NCBI RefSeq assembly: GCF_014287675.1
Contig: NZ_JACOPQ010000009.1
Span: 62,001 to 126,000, forward strand
Origin: Lawsonibacter faecis
Lineage (GTDB): Bacteria; Bacillota; Clostridia; Oscillospirales; Oscillospiraceae
Direction: 5' to 3'
Length of the DNA stretch: 64,000 nucleotides
Under the pieces are notes generated by a model. The model was given only the letters and a program-made list of their open reading frames with translations, did no database searches and was not told the origin of the DNA. Positions 8,833-17,425 of the stretch are shown in pieces. The position numbers and the translations under genes were made by a program. The stretch's first letter is position 1; every line of letters begins with the position of its first letter.

Positions 8833-8856
8833 GGGGGCGGGCTAAAGTCCGCCCCC
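8833..8856 (-). terminator. Hairpin after the metal ABC operon, no T-run
   Basis: GGGGGCGG (8833-8840) pairs with CCGCCCCC (8849-8856) immediately after the permease stop codon. There is no U-tract, so it may be a leaky terminator or an mRNA 3' stabiliser between the transporter genes and the downstream kinase gene. Confidence 0.45.
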
Positions 8857-9704
8857 TACTGCCGCTTTCTGCGGAAAAGAAAGGTCACAGCAAAGAAGAG
8901 GGCCAGATACAGCGTGATGGATGCGCCGGCGGAGGTGCCGACGTAGTAGGAGGTCATCAGCCCCGCCACGCCGGCGGCCACCGCCCCCAGCACGGAAAAC
9001 AGGTGGTACTGCCGCTGGTTCCGGGCCAGATTCCGGGCCGCGGCGGCGGGGAGCACCAGCAGGGAGTTGATAACCAGCAGGCCCACCCAGGTCATGGAGA
9101 CCGTCACCACCACGGCGATGGCGGCGGAGAAGACCGCCTCCTGCCAAAAGACCTTTACCCCCCGGCTGTCCGCCAGGGCGGGATGGACGGCGGAGAGCAT
9201 CAGGCCGTTAAACGAGCAGACCCAGAGGACCGCCACCACCAGCAGAATCATGGCCAGGAGGGCAATCTTGGCGGGCTCCACGCTGAGGATGTCGCCGATG
9301 AGGAGATTGTTGAACTTGGTGAAGCTCTTCCCTCCCAGTGTCGCCAGGAAGATGCCCAGAGCCACGGCGGTGGACGAGAAAACGCCGATGACCGTGTCGC
9401 TGGCCATATTGGTCCTGCGCCGCACCAAGGTGAAGAGGAGCGCGAAGAGAATGGCGAAGAGCACCGCGCACCACATGGGATCGATAAAGCCCACAATGGC
9501 CCCGATGGCCATGCCTGTGAAGGCGGAGTGGCCCAGGGCGTCGGAAAAGAAGGACATTCGGCTCTGCACCACCATGGTAGACAGCAGCCCGAAGAGGGGC
9601 GAGATGACCAGCACCGCCAGCAGGGCGTTCTTCATAAAGTACATCCCGCCGGGGACGGCCCATTCAAACGGGAGCAGGCCCACCAGCCAATACCAGAAAT
9701 CCAT
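8856..9704 (-). CDS. Metal ABC transporter permease (ZnuB/MntB family)
   Basis: 282 residues, about eight membrane helices, family ABC-3. Typical blocks are ALGHSAFTGMAIG near residue 50 and the C-terminal TWVGLLVINSLLVLPAAAARN. With the ATPase and His-rich binding lipoprotein upstream it forms a complete zinc or manganese importer. Its ATG overlaps the ATPase stop (TGATG). Zinc is favoured by the histidine-rich loop of the binding protein, but family members for manganese and iron are similar. Confidence 0.92.
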   Translation of the reverse strand: MDFWYWLVGLLPFEWAVPGGMYFMKNALLAVLVISPLFGLLSTMVVQSRMSFFSDALGHSAFTGMAIGAIVGFIDPMWCAVLFAILFALLFTLVRRRTNMASDTVIGVFSSTAVALGIFLATLGGKSFTKFNNLLIGDILSVEPAKIALLAMILLVVAVLWVCSFNGLMLSAVHPALADSRGVKVFWQEAVFSAAIAVVVTVSMTWVGLLVINSLLVLPAAAARNLARNQRQYHLFSVLGAVAAGVAGLMTSYYVGTSAGASITLYLALFFAVTFLFRRKRQ

Positions 9705-10471
9705 CAGCCCACCCCCCTCTTGAGGTCCAGGTGGAAGACCTCCTTAAATTCGTCGCAGGCCAGCACCTCGGCGGGCGCCCCCACTCGGAGCACAGTGTTT
9801 TTAAGCAGAATCACCTGGTCGGCGTACTCCTCCAGAGTGGCGAAGTCGTGGGTGGAGAGGAGGATGGACAGATCGTACTGAGAGCAGATCTCGTCCAGCA
9901 TGTCCAGCAGCTGCCGTTCGCCGTCAATGTCCACGCCGGAGAGGGGCTCGTCCAGAATCAGGATATGGGGCAGGGGCTCCAGGGCCAGGGCCATGAGCAC
10001 CCGCTGGAGCTCGCCGCCCGAGAGTGCCCCCATCCGCTTGTCGATGAGGTCGCCGCCGTGAACACGCTCCAGGCAATCGGCCACCCGCGCCCGGAGCTTC
10101 TTCGGCGTGGGCAGGAAGACCGGCCAGTCCGAGACGGCGGCGGAGAAGAAGTCGAAGACGCTTACCGGGTCTCCCCGGTCAAAGGCGGGGGACTGGGGGA
10201 CGTAGCCGATGAGGGGGCGGGTGCGCTTTCCCCCCGCCCGCTGGAAGTCGATGGTCCCGGTGTGGGGTATCTGTCCCAAAATGGCCTTGAAGAGGGAGCT
10301 CTTCCCCGCGCCGTTGGGCCCGATGAGGGCCACAATCCGACCGCAGTGGAGGTGGAAATTCACGTGCTGCAGGATGTCGGCCCCGCCGATATCCACCCCC
10401 ATGTCCTCCACCCGGAGGCAGCACGCGCCGCTGCAGCCGGGGGCCTTACTGTCATGCTTTGGTTTTCTCAT
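9704..10471 (-). CDS. Metal ABC transporter ATPase (ZnuC/MntA-type)
   Basis: 255 residues. Walker A GPNGAGKS (51-58), signature LSGGELQR, Walker B ILILDEPLSGVD and a switch His in LLSTHDF are all present. It energises uptake through the permease encoded next. The N-terminal extension contains three cysteines (CSGACC around residues 13-18), unusual for the family and possibly metal-responsive. Its start overlaps the stop of the binding-protein gene by 4 bp, so the three genes are translationally coupled. Confidence 0.92.
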   Translation of the reverse strand: MRKPKHDSKAPGCSGACCLRVEDMGVDIGGADILQHVNFHLHCGRIVALIGPNGAGKSSLFKAILGQIPHTGTIDFQRAGGKRTRPLIGYVPQSPAFDRGDPVSVFDFFSAAVSDWPVFLPTPKKLRARVADCLERVHGGDLIDKRMGALSGGELQRVLMALALEPLPHILILDEPLSGVDIDGERQLLDMLDEICSQYDLSILLSTHDFATLEEYADQVILLKNTVLRVGAPAEVLACDEFKEVFHLDLKRGVG

Positions 10472-11409
10472 TCACCCAGCGCCTCCAAAATTGTGTTCAC
10501 ATTCCACTCCAGCGCCGCCCGGTAGGGGTCGTCCGCCCCCTCGGGTACGCCGTCGGCGCTCATCAGCATGGTGAGCTGGCGGACCTCCGTCCCGGTTTCC
10601 CGCCGGACAGCCTGGGCGGTGGCGTCGGAGCCGCCCTGCTCGGTAAAGATGGCGGGCAGATCGTGTTCCCTGATGAGGTCCACAATCTCCACAATCTCCC
10701 TGGCGCTGGCCTCGCTCCCCGCCTCCTCCTCGATGGCCTTTAAAACCGTCAGGCCCATGGAGTCGGCAAAGTAGCCGAAGCCCTCGTGGAAGGTGATGAG
10801 CTCCCGCCGTCCGAGGCCAGCGAGCTGCTGGCGCAGCTCCGCGGCCAGGGCGGTCAGTTCCTCCTGATACGCCTGCGCGTTGGCTTCGTACAGCCGCGCG
10901 TTGCCCGGGTCGGCGGCGGAGAGGGCCGCGGCGATGTTGCCCACCATCACGGCTGCCCGGTCCGGGTCCATCCAGATGTGGGGGTCGTACTCGCCGTGGT
11001 CGTGGCCGTCGTGGTCATGCTCCTCATGCTCTCCGCTGTCCTCCCCGTAGTGAAGGAGGGGCACGTTTACGGAGCAGTCCACCGTTTGAAGTCCGCTGGC
11101 GTCGATGGCGGCGGACATAAAGTCCTCCAGTCCCACCCCGTTCAGGAGGAGGATGTCCGCCCCCTGGAGATTCTTCATATCGGTAACGGTCATGGTATAG
11201 TCGTGGAGGCAGCTCATAGGCTGGTTCACCACCGCCTCCGCCACGGCGTTTTCCGCCCCCTCCATCACGCGGGAGGCGAAGAGGTAGACGGGGTAGGTCA
11301 TGGCGGCCACGGTAAAGGTGTGGTCCTCCTCCCCGCTCCCCGCGGGGCCCGCGCAGGCTGAGAGAAGGAGAAGTCCGGCCATCAGGCCGGCGGCAAGAGT
11401 TCTTTTCAC
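10468..11409 (-). CDS. Zinc-type metal ABC transporter solute-binding lipoprotein (ZnuA-like)
   Basis: 313 residues. Lipobox LLLLSAC (Cys19). Cluster A-1 metal-binding fold with His69 in SCLHDYTMT and His144 in DPHIWMDP. Between them lies the histidine/acid-rich loop GEHEEHDHDGHDHGEYD (about 127-142) characteristic of zinc-specific members. Later ligands include HEGFGYFA and EQGGSDATA. First gene of the three-gene importer operon, with a near-consensus promoter directly upstream. No Zur gene or recognisable Zur box is in view. Confidence 0.92.
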   Translation of the reverse strand: MKRTLAAGLMAGLLLLSACAGPAGSGEEDHTFTVAAMTYPVYLFASRVMEGAENAVAEAVVNQPMSCLHDYTMTVTDMKNLQGADILLLNGVGLEDFMSAAIDASGLQTVDCSVNVPLLHYGEDSGEHEEHDHDGHDHGEYDPHIWMDPDRAAVMVGNIAAALSAADPGNARLYEANAQAYQEELTALAAELRQQLAGLGRRELITFHEGFGYFADSMGLTVLKAIEEEAGSEASAREIVEIVDLIREHDLPAIFTEQGGSDATAQAVRRETGTEVRQLTMLMSADGVPEGADDPYRAALEWNVNTILEALGE

Positions 11410-11459
11410 ATTGCACCTCGGAGTTGCTCAAAAGCTGTTTGCTGTGGACAGATGAAGTT

Positions 11460-11488
11460 ATTATATCCCATCTCCGGCAGTTTGTAAA
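11460..11488 (-). promoter_or_regulatory. Sigma-A promoter of the metal ABC operon
   Basis: Minus strand: TTTACA (11483-11488), 17-bp spacer, TATAAT (11460-11465), about 50 bp before the znuA-like start. It is divergent from the promoter at 11506. Confidence 0.8.
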
Positions 11489-11505
11489 ATAGATAGATCG
11501 GTGTA

Positions 11506-11534
11506 TTGCACTTTTCCCCCCGATTTGGTATGAT
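11506..11534 (+). promoter_or_regulatory. Sigma-A promoter of the aconitase-like gene
   Basis: TTGCAC (11506-11511), 17-bp spacer, TATGAT (11529-11534). The -35 elements of the two divergent promoters are only 17 bp apart, so one regulator could act on both. Confidence 0.8.
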
Positions 11535-11568
11535 ATCTAGTAAATCCAAAGAAAACGGAGGTACGTCC

Positions 11569-13818
11569 ATGAGCATCAAACTGACCCAGTCGGGCGTGTA
11601 CTATAAAAACGGCGCATTCGTCCCCGAACAGGACGGCCCGGCCGCCGGGCTTCCCGCCCCCCAGGCAGCCAAGTCGGGCACCATGGCCTACGGCATTCTC
11701 AAAGCCCACAACACCTATGACAACATGGCGGACCTGAAAATCAAGTTCGACGCCATGGCCTCCCACGACATCACCTACGTGGGCATCATCCAGACCGCCA
11801 GGGCCTCGGGCCTCACGGAGTTTCCCCTGCCCTACGTGCTGACCAACTGCCACAACTCCCTCTGCGCGGTGGGCGGCACCATCAACGAGGACGATCATGT
11901 CTTCGGCCTCTCCGCCGCCAAGAAGTACGGCGGGGAGTTCGTCCCCGCCCATCAGGCCGTCATCCACTCCTATATGCGGGAGCGGTACGCCGCGCCGGGC
12001 CGGATGGTCCTGGGTTCCGACTCCCATACCCGGTACGGCGCATACGGCTGCATGGCCATCGGCGAGGGCGGCCCCGAGCTGGCCCGCCAGCTCCTGTCCA
12101 AGACCTACGACATCGCATATCCCAGGGTGATCGCCATCCACCTCACCGGCGCCCCCCGCCCCGGCGTGGGCCCCCAGGACGTGGCCCTGGCCCTCATCGG
12201 CGCCACCTTTCAAATCGGCGCCGTGAAGAACTCCGTCATGGAGTTCTTCGGCCCCGGCGTTGAAAGCCTCTCCATGGACTACCGCTCCGGCATCGACGTG
12301 ATGACCACCGAGACCGCCTGCCTCTCCTCCATCTGGTCCACCGACGGCATCGTGAAGGAGCACCTGGACGTTCTGGGCCGGGGCGATCAGTTCCGGGCGC
12401 AGGCCCCCGCCGACGGGGCCTACTATGACGGCCTCATCGAGGTGGATCTCTCCGCTGTGGAGCCCATGATCGCCCTGCCCTTCCACCCCTCCAACGCCTT
12501 CACCATCCGGGACTTCAAGGCCAACATGGCCGATATGCTGCGCCAGGTGGAGGAGGACGCGGTGCGCCAGCTGGAGCTCAAAAACGGCGCCCCCTCCCTG
12601 ACGGGGAAAATTGTCAACGGCCAATTCCACACCGACCAGGGCGTCATTGCCGGGTGCTCCGGCGGTACCTATCAGAACCTGGTCCGGGCGGCGGAAATTC
12701 TCAAGGGCCAGCCCATCGGCTCCGACGCTTTCTGGCTGTCCTGTTACCCCGGCTCCATGCCCATCAACCTGGAGCTCACGAAGAACGGCTATATCGCCTC
12801 CCTCATGGCGGCGGGGGCCTCCATCCGCTCCTGCTTCTGCGGCCCCTGCTTCGGCGCGGGCGACGTGCCCGCCAACGGGGCCTTCTCCATCCGCCACTCC
12901 ACCCGGAACTTCCCCAACCGGGAGGGCTCCAAGCCCAGCGACGGCCAGGTGAGCTACGTGGCCCTGATGGACGCCCGCAGCATCGCCGCCACCGCCCTCA
13001 ACGGCGGCGTACTGACCGCCGCCACTGAGCTTCCCGACGTGCCCGTCGACGCCGCCCGCGAGCCCTACCACTACGACGACAGCGCCTACCGCGCCCGGGT
13101 CTACTTCGGCGTGGGCAAGCCCCGGCCCGACGCCGAGCTGGTCTTCGGCCCCAATATCGCCGACTGGCCCGAGCAGGTGGCCCTGCCGGAGAATCTGCTT
13201 CTCACCGCCTGCGCCGCCATCTACGACGCCGTCACCACCACCGACGAGCTCATTCCCTCCGGCGAGACCTCCTCCTACCGCTCCAACCCCCTGCGCCTCA
13301 GCGAATTCGCCCTCTCCCGGAAGGACCCCCAGTACGTGCCCCGGGCCAAGGCGGTGCTGGCCCTGGAGCGGAAGCGCCGGGAGAACCCCGCCGACCCCGA
13401 GGTCCAGGAGGCCCTTCTGGGCCATGACGGCGCTTCCACGGGCCTGGGGTCCTTCATCATGGCCCTCAAGCCCGGCGACGGCTCCGCCCGGGAGCAGGCC
13501 GCGTCCTGCCAGCGGGTGCTGGGCGGCTGCGCCAACCTGGCCGCCGAGTACGCCACCAAACGGTACCGCTCCAACGTGGTCAACTGGGGGATGCTGCCCT
13601 TCATCGCGGAGGACGTGGCCGCCTGGAACATCCAGAGCGGCGACCGCCTCTGGATTCCCGGCGTCCGCAAGGCCCTGGATTCCATGTCCGAGATCGTGGA
13701 GGCCGTCCTCATCCAGGATGGTCAGGCGCGCCCCGTCAAGCTCCGGCTTCCCTCCATGACCAGAGAAGAGCGGGATATTGTGCTGGCCGGGTGCTTAATC
13801 AACTATTACGCAAAATGA
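11569..13818 (+). CDS. Aconitase-superfamily hydratase, YbhJ-like
   Basis: 749 residues, close to the length of E. coli YbhJ and shorter than AcnA. It starts MSIKLTQSGVYY after AACGGAGG; an earlier in-frame ATG lies inside the promoter. Iron-sulfur ligands are likely the Cys of AGCSGGTYQN and the pair in SCFCGPCFGAGD, matching the three cysteines of aconitases. HSTRNFPNREG and the C-terminal swivel domain with MLPFIAEDVAAW also fit. The substrate of the YbhJ branch is not firmly established, so citrate or isocitrate is not assumed. Monocistronic, with its own promoter and terminator. Confidence 0.85.
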   Translation: MSIKLTQSGVYYKNGAFVPEQDGPAAGLPAPQAAKSGTMAYGILKAHNTYDNMADLKIKFDAMASHDITYVGIIQTARASGLTEFPLPYVLTNCHNSLCAVGGTINEDDHVFGLSAAKKYGGEFVPAHQAVIHSYMRERYAAPGRMVLGSDSHTRYGAYGCMAIGEGGPELARQLLSKTYDIAYPRVIAIHLTGAPRPGVGPQDVALALIGATFQIGAVKNSVMEFFGPGVESLSMDYRSGIDVMTTETACLSSIWSTDGIVKEHLDVLGRGDQFRAQAPADGAYYDGLIEVDLSAVEPMIALPFHPSNAFTIRDFKANMADMLRQVEEDAVRQLELKNGAPSLTGKIVNGQFHTDQGVIAGCSGGTYQNLVRAAEILKGQPIGSDAFWLSCYPGSMPINLELTKNGYIASLMAAGASIRSCFCGPCFGAGDVPANGAFSIRHSTRNFPNREGSKPSDGQVSYVALMDARSIAATALNGGVLTAATELPDVPVDAAREPYHYDDSAYRARVYFGVGKPRPDAELVFGPNIADWPEQVALPENLLLTACAAIYDAVTTTDELIPSGETSSYRSNPLRLSEFALSRKDPQYVPRAKAVLALERKRRENPADPEVQEALLGHDGASTGLGSFIMALKPGDGSAREQAASCQRVLGGCANLAAEYATKRYRSNVVNWGMLPFIAEDVAAWNIQSGDRLWIPGVRKALDSMSEIVEAVLIQDGQARPVKLRLPSMTREERDIVLAGCLINYYAK

Positions 13819-13822
13819 TGGA

Positions 13823-13861
13823 GCCAGGATTGCCGCGCCGCATTGGCGCGGCAATCCTGGC
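13823..13861 (+). terminator. Strong GC-rich terminator hairpin
   Basis: Perfect 17-bp arms (13823-13839 and 13845-13861) with a 5-base loop, five bases after the hydratase stop. A T6 run occurs 11 bases further on rather than directly after the stem. Confidence 0.8.
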
Positions 13862-13991
13862 ATATGTCACGTTTTTTAAGGCTGAAGCCATATCGCTGCA
13901 GGACTGAATCACTTACAGGAAGCTTACACAGCAGAGGCAGGGGGAAGCGGATAGCCGCGTCCTGTTTTCCCCTGCCTGAAAGGAGTTACTG

Positions 13992-14858
13992 ATGAAAAAG
14001 CGTCTATCCTCCCTGTTCGCCTGTGTGTTTCTTCTGGCGATAATCGCGCTCCCCACCGCCGCCTCGGCCAACTCGGCCATGCCGGACCCCATCCTAACCG
14101 TCAAGGTAAAAAACGCCCCGGACGGAGAGTATTATCTGGATCTGCTCATTCACGAGCGCCCATGGAACAGTTTCCCAGACGGCTTTTATGAGTACGACCC
14201 CGCACTGCTGGAGGGGCTTTTCTCCCTGCACACGGAGGACTGGTGGCCCTCAGTGGCGTGGAGCAGCCATGGCTATTGGCAAGGCGATCTGGCGGGTACG
14301 CCCTCCGGGGAGATGATGGTCCACGCCTTCTCTGTCTACAGTCTCCCCAGGGAGTTCCGCATTGCTGTGTCCTCGGCCTCGGGCCTCCGGGCAACCGATC
14401 AAATTTTCCACCGCGACGCCTACTACACCACGATTATTTACGATTATGCCGCCAACCGCATTGCCTACGCAACCCCGGTGTGGCTGGCGTACCTGATTCA
14501 GTTTCTATGTACCTGCATCCCCACACTACTCATCGAGGGCGTTATCCTGCTCCTTTTCCGCTTTGACTGGCGGAAAAACCGGAAGGTCTTTCTGCTCCTC
14601 AATCTGGTCACCCAGGCGTTCCTCACCTGGTGCATGGCCGGACAGTATATCGGCAGCGGCGACCGGGGCTACCCCTTTCTCATGATGATTCTCGCCGAAG
14701 TCCCCATCTTCATCGCCGAGGCGGTGGTCTGCGCCATGAAGCTCAAAGGGCATACCAGGGGCCGCCGGGTTTCCTACGCCCTGTGCGCAAACGCCGTCAG
14801 CCTCGCGTTCGGCCTTTGGGCCAACCCCCATATCTTCCGCCTGCTTCAGCAGCTCTGA
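13992..14858 (+). CDS. Secreted/membrane protein with N-terminal signal and C-terminal helices
   Basis: 288 residues. A signal peptide (residues 1-27, ending SASANSAMPDP) leads into an extracellular domain of about 135 residues rich in aromatics (WNSFPDGFYEYD, DWWPSVAWSSHGYW). About four membrane helices follow (around 160-285), separated by FRFDWRKNRK and other positive loops. AAAGGAG precedes the ATG. I do not know a function. The layout resembles uncharacterised Firmicute membrane proteins that begin the mature part with NSAMPDP. It is not in an operon with its neighbours. Confidence 0.75.
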   Translation: MKKRLSSLFACVFLLAIIALPTAASANSAMPDPILTVKVKNAPDGEYYLDLLIHERPWNSFPDGFYEYDPALLEGLFSLHTEDWWPSVAWSSHGYWQGDLAGTPSGEMMVHAFSVYSLPREFRIAVSSASGLRATDQIFHRDAYYTTIIYDYAANRIAYATPVWLAYLIQFLCTCIPTLLIEGVILLLFRFDWRKNRKVFLLLNLVTQAFLTWCMAGQYIGSGDRGYPFLMMILAEVPIFIAEAVVCAMKLKGHTRGRRVSYALCANAVSLAFGLWANPHIFRLLQQL

Positions 14859-14973
14859 CCAGGCCGCAGGCATACGTGCCGGAATCAGTCTCCGGCCCCT
14901 CCACCCTCTCAGGCTTGGGGAAGATGACGGAAAGAAATCCAAAATTTATGTCAACCTTTTTTGCGCCGCTCCA

Positions 14974-15002
14974 TTGACGGATCCCCTCCGATTCGCTAGA
15001 AT
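14974..15002 (+). promoter_or_regulatory. Sigma-A promoter of the cell-wall amidase
   Basis: TTGACG (14974-14979), 17-bp spacer, TAGAAT (14997-15002), 31 bp before the chosen start codon. Confidence 0.75.
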
Positions 15003-15033
15003 AGAAAGGAATGTGACAAAAGGAGCGCCGCCT

Positions 15034-16515
15034 ATGAAAAACGCCCGAAAAAAGGTATCATCCTTCCTATTGCTGCTCGCGCTGCTGGCCTCCCTCCTGC
15101 CCGCCCGGGCTGCGGGGCCCAACGGCGTCATCGACATCCAGGTACATAACGAGTCCCTGGGAAAGTACGAGTCCAGAACCGCCGAGGTGGTCAATCTTGT
15201 CTTCGACGGCAAGCCCCTGGATCTCTCGGCCGACGTGCCGGCACTGGCCTGGGTTATCGACGGATACGGCCGGACCATGGTGCCCGTCCGCTCGGTGGGA
15301 GAGCCGCTGGGGGCCACCGTTCTGTGGCCCCAGGGCACCAATCAGGTAATTCTGCGCAAGGGGCTGAACACGGTGGTCCTCACCTTGGGTTCCCCCACCG
15401 CCCTGGTGAACGGCAAGGAGGTTGCCTTGCCTGACGGTGTGAGCGCCTACGTGGTGAAGCGCATGGTGGGCGGCAAGGCCGTGGAGCGTACCATGGTGCC
15501 CATCCGCTTCGTCTCCGAACAGCTGGGCTGCACGGTGGAATGGGACCAGGAGACCTACACCGCCTCCATCACCAAGAGCGCGAGTGAGAACACCTTCATC
15601 ACCCGCGTGGTGGCCGACTCGGACCGCCAGACCGTCCTCATCGCCACCGACCGCACGCCGGAGTACCAGGTGCTGGACATGGAGGATCGGGTGGTGGTAG
15701 ACCTGCTGGGCGCGGAGCTCTCCTCCGGCTTCCCCGGCACCATCTCGGTGGACAACGACCTCATCACCACCGTCCGGTACGCCCAGCACGACGACGACCT
15801 CTTCCCGGAGTATGAGAAGACCGTCCGGGTGGTGCTGGACCTCAAAGAGGGCATCACCTTCTCCAAGAACGTGACCATTGAGGCCACCGACGAGGGGCTG
15901 CTCCTCACCACCTTCCTCACCGACGCCGACCGGGAGGACGACGAGGTTTTCGTCCCCTCCACCCCCATCGACCCCACCAAGAAGACGGTGGTCGTCGACG
16001 CGGGTCACGGCGGCAGCCGGGACGGCGCGGTGTACGAGGGCATCAAGGAGAAGGACCTGACCCTGGCCATGTCCAAAAAGCTGGAGGCCCTGCTGCTGGC
16101 GCAGGGCTACAACGTGGTGATGACCCGCACCACCGACGTGTATATGGACCTCTACGACCGGGCCGACATCGCCAATGACGTGGGGGCCGACATTTTCGTC
16201 TCCATCCACGCCAACGCCTACGAAGACCCGGAGATTTACGGGGCCATGACCTACTACCACCCCTCCAGCGGGCGGGGCAAGCGGCTGGCCCAGGCCATCC
16301 AGGCCCCCATGTGCCAGGCCGCCGGAGCCAAGGACAAGGGCGTGCGGGACGCGGACTTCGTGGTCCTGCGGGAGACCGACATGTGCGCCGTGCTGGTGGA
16401 GACCGGCTTCATGACCAACCACAACGAACTGATGCAGCTCAACGACAGCGATTATCAGGACAAGCTGGTCAAGGGCATCTGCGAGGGCATCGTACGGTAT
16501 TTGAATACTAATTGA
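15034..16515 (+). CDS. N-acetylmuramoyl-L-alanine amidase with stalk and AMIN domains
   Basis: 493 residues. Signal peptide about 1-28. Copper-amine-oxidase-N-like stalk repeats about 45-195, each with an RTMVPVR or RTMVPIR block. AMIN-type domain about 200-305. Amidase_3 domain about 325-492 with zinc ligands in VVDAGHGG, a Glu in KEKDLT and His in SIHANA, and catalytic Glu in LVETGF. It cleaves the lactyl-amide bond between MurNAc and the stem peptide outside the cell. The ATG at 15034 has AAAGGAG upstream and gives a proper signal peptide; the in-frame ATG at 14974 overlaps the promoter. Confidence 0.93.
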   Translation: MKNARKKVSSFLLLLALLASLLPARAAGPNGVIDIQVHNESLGKYESRTAEVVNLVFDGKPLDLSADVPALAWVIDGYGRTMVPVRSVGEPLGATVLWPQGTNQVILRKGLNTVVLTLGSPTALVNGKEVALPDGVSAYVVKRMVGGKAVERTMVPIRFVSEQLGCTVEWDQETYTASITKSASENTFITRVVADSDRQTVLIATDRTPEYQVLDMEDRVVVDLLGAELSSGFPGTISVDNDLITTVRYAQHDDDLFPEYEKTVRVVLDLKEGITFSKNVTIEATDEGLLLTTFLTDADREDDEVFVPSTPIDPTKKTVVVDAGHGGSRDGAVYEGIKEKDLTLAMSKKLEALLLAQGYNVVMTRTTDVYMDLYDRADIANDVGADIFVSIHANAYEDPEIYGAMTYYHPSSGRGKRLAQAIQAPMCQAAGAKDKGVRDADFVVLRETDMCAVLVETGFMTNHNELMQLNDSDYQDKLVKGICEGIVRYLNTN

Positions 16516-16524
16516 GAATTGCAG

Positions 16525-16558
16525 AAGGAGTGCGGGGCCATGCGGCCCCGCACTCCTT
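16525..16558 (+). terminator. Terminator hairpin of the amidase, first copy
   Basis: Arms 16525-16539 and 16544-16558 with an ATGC loop, followed by T and C. A second identical copy of the 35-bp sequence stands at 16774-16808, on the other side of the intergenic repeat. Confidence 0.8.
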
Positions 16559-16560
16559 TC

Positions 16561-16767
16561 AGCTTGTCAAAGAAGCCCCTCGGCGCTTCTTTGACAGCAA
16601 GCTGCATGACGGATAGGTCTCGATTTCTTTGGAAAAAGTCGCCCTATCCGTCATGAGAAGTGTCATTTCTGAGGCGCATGTCCCCAGAAATGACGGATTC
16701 TAACTATATTCCGCCGTCCGCGGACGGCGGAACTCTGCGAGGCTTCTCTGCGCAGGGTTTTTTTCAC
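16561..16767 (-). repeat. Multi-hairpin dispersed repeat, copy 1 (full length, reverse orientation)
   Basis: Five hairpins in series: TGTCAAAGAAGC with its complement (16565-16594); CATGACGGATAGG with its complement (about 16604-16656); GTCATTTCTG (16662-16671) with CAGAAATGAC (16685-16694); the perfect 24-bp palindrome at 16709-16732; and a weaker GCAGAG stem at the end. The reverse complement matches copy 4 (44401-44600) over about 200 bp. It lies between the convergent amidase and fumarase-beta genes. Confidence 0.85.
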
Positions 16768-16772
16768 GGTCT

Positions 16773-16811
16773 AAAGGAGTGCGGGGCCATGCGGCCCCGC
16801 ACTCCTTTTTT
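16773..16811 (-). terminator. Terminator hairpin, second copy, with T-run on the plus strand
   Basis: Arms 16773-16788 and 16793-16808, ATGC loop, then further T. Same sequence as the hairpin at 16525-16558. It can serve the minus-strand fumarase-beta gene and any plus-strand read-through. Confidence 0.8.
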
Positions 16812-16867
16812 AGCATTTTGTATGTAAGGGCTGCAAACCCCACAGGGCGCGGCTGCCTGAACGCGCG

Positions 16868-17422
16868 CTACCGCGCGTATGCCGCCCGGCCGGTCTCATA
16901 GAGGTTCCCGCCGCGGCAGTCGACCGCCACCGTCAGCGGGAAATCCCGCACGGTCATCCGCTTGACCGACTCGCAGCCCAGGTCCCCGAAGGCAACGACC
17001 TCCGCCGACTCGATGCACCTGGCAATCAGCGCGCCCGCGCCGCCAACGGCTGCGAAGTATACCGCGCCGCTGCGGACGATGGCCTCCATGACCTCTGCCG
17101 AGCGCTGCCCCTTGCCAATCATGGCGGCCAGCCCCAAATCCAGCAGCCGGGGGGTGAAGCTGTCCATCCGGCTGGACGTGGTGGGCCCACAGGCCCCAAC
17201 CGCCATGCCCTGCTGCCCCGGCGTGGGACCGGCGTAGTAAACTACCGCCCCGGCCAGGGGGAAGGGTGGCGCTTTCCCCTCATCCAGAAGGGCGAGCATG
17301 CGCTTATGCGCCGCGTCCCTGGCGGTATAGACGGTCCCCGACAGCAGCACCCTGTCCCCCGCCCTCAGCCGGGGGATCGCGGCGGGCAGCTCCGCCGTGT
17401 TCAGCCTCCGCGCGGTCTCCAC
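16868..17422 (-). CDS. Fumarate hydratase class I, beta subunit (unpaired)
   Basis: 184 residues, the usual length of the separate beta chain (C-terminal domain of iron-sulfur hydro-lyases). Visible blocks: LLSGTVYTARDAAHKR, YYAGPTP, GACGPTTSSRMDSF, GKG, and AFGDLGCESVKRM. The family forms an alpha-beta Fe-S hydratase for fumarate/malate or L-tartrate. The GTG start lies 3 bp after the DivIVA stop. The alpha chain, normally immediately upstream, is absent from the window. The L-tartrate dehydratase beta chain cannot be excluded. Confidence 0.85.
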   Translation of the reverse strand: METARRLNTAELPAAIPRLRAGDRVLLSGTVYTARDAAHKRMLALLDEGKAPPFPLAGAVVYYAGPTPGQQGMAVGACGPTTSSRMDSFTPRLLDLGLAAMIGKGQRSAEVMEAIVRSGAVYFAAVGGAGALIARCIESAEVVAFGDLGCESVKRMTVRDFPLTVAVDCRGGNLYETGRAAYAR

Positions 17423-17425
17423 CGC

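Noticed and set aside
11461..13425. 654-codon open frame on the minus strand
   Set aside because: Antisense shadow of the YbhJ-like gene; composition is Gly/Val/His-rich repetitive text as expected from the complement of GC-rich coding DNA, with no domain or ribosome site.
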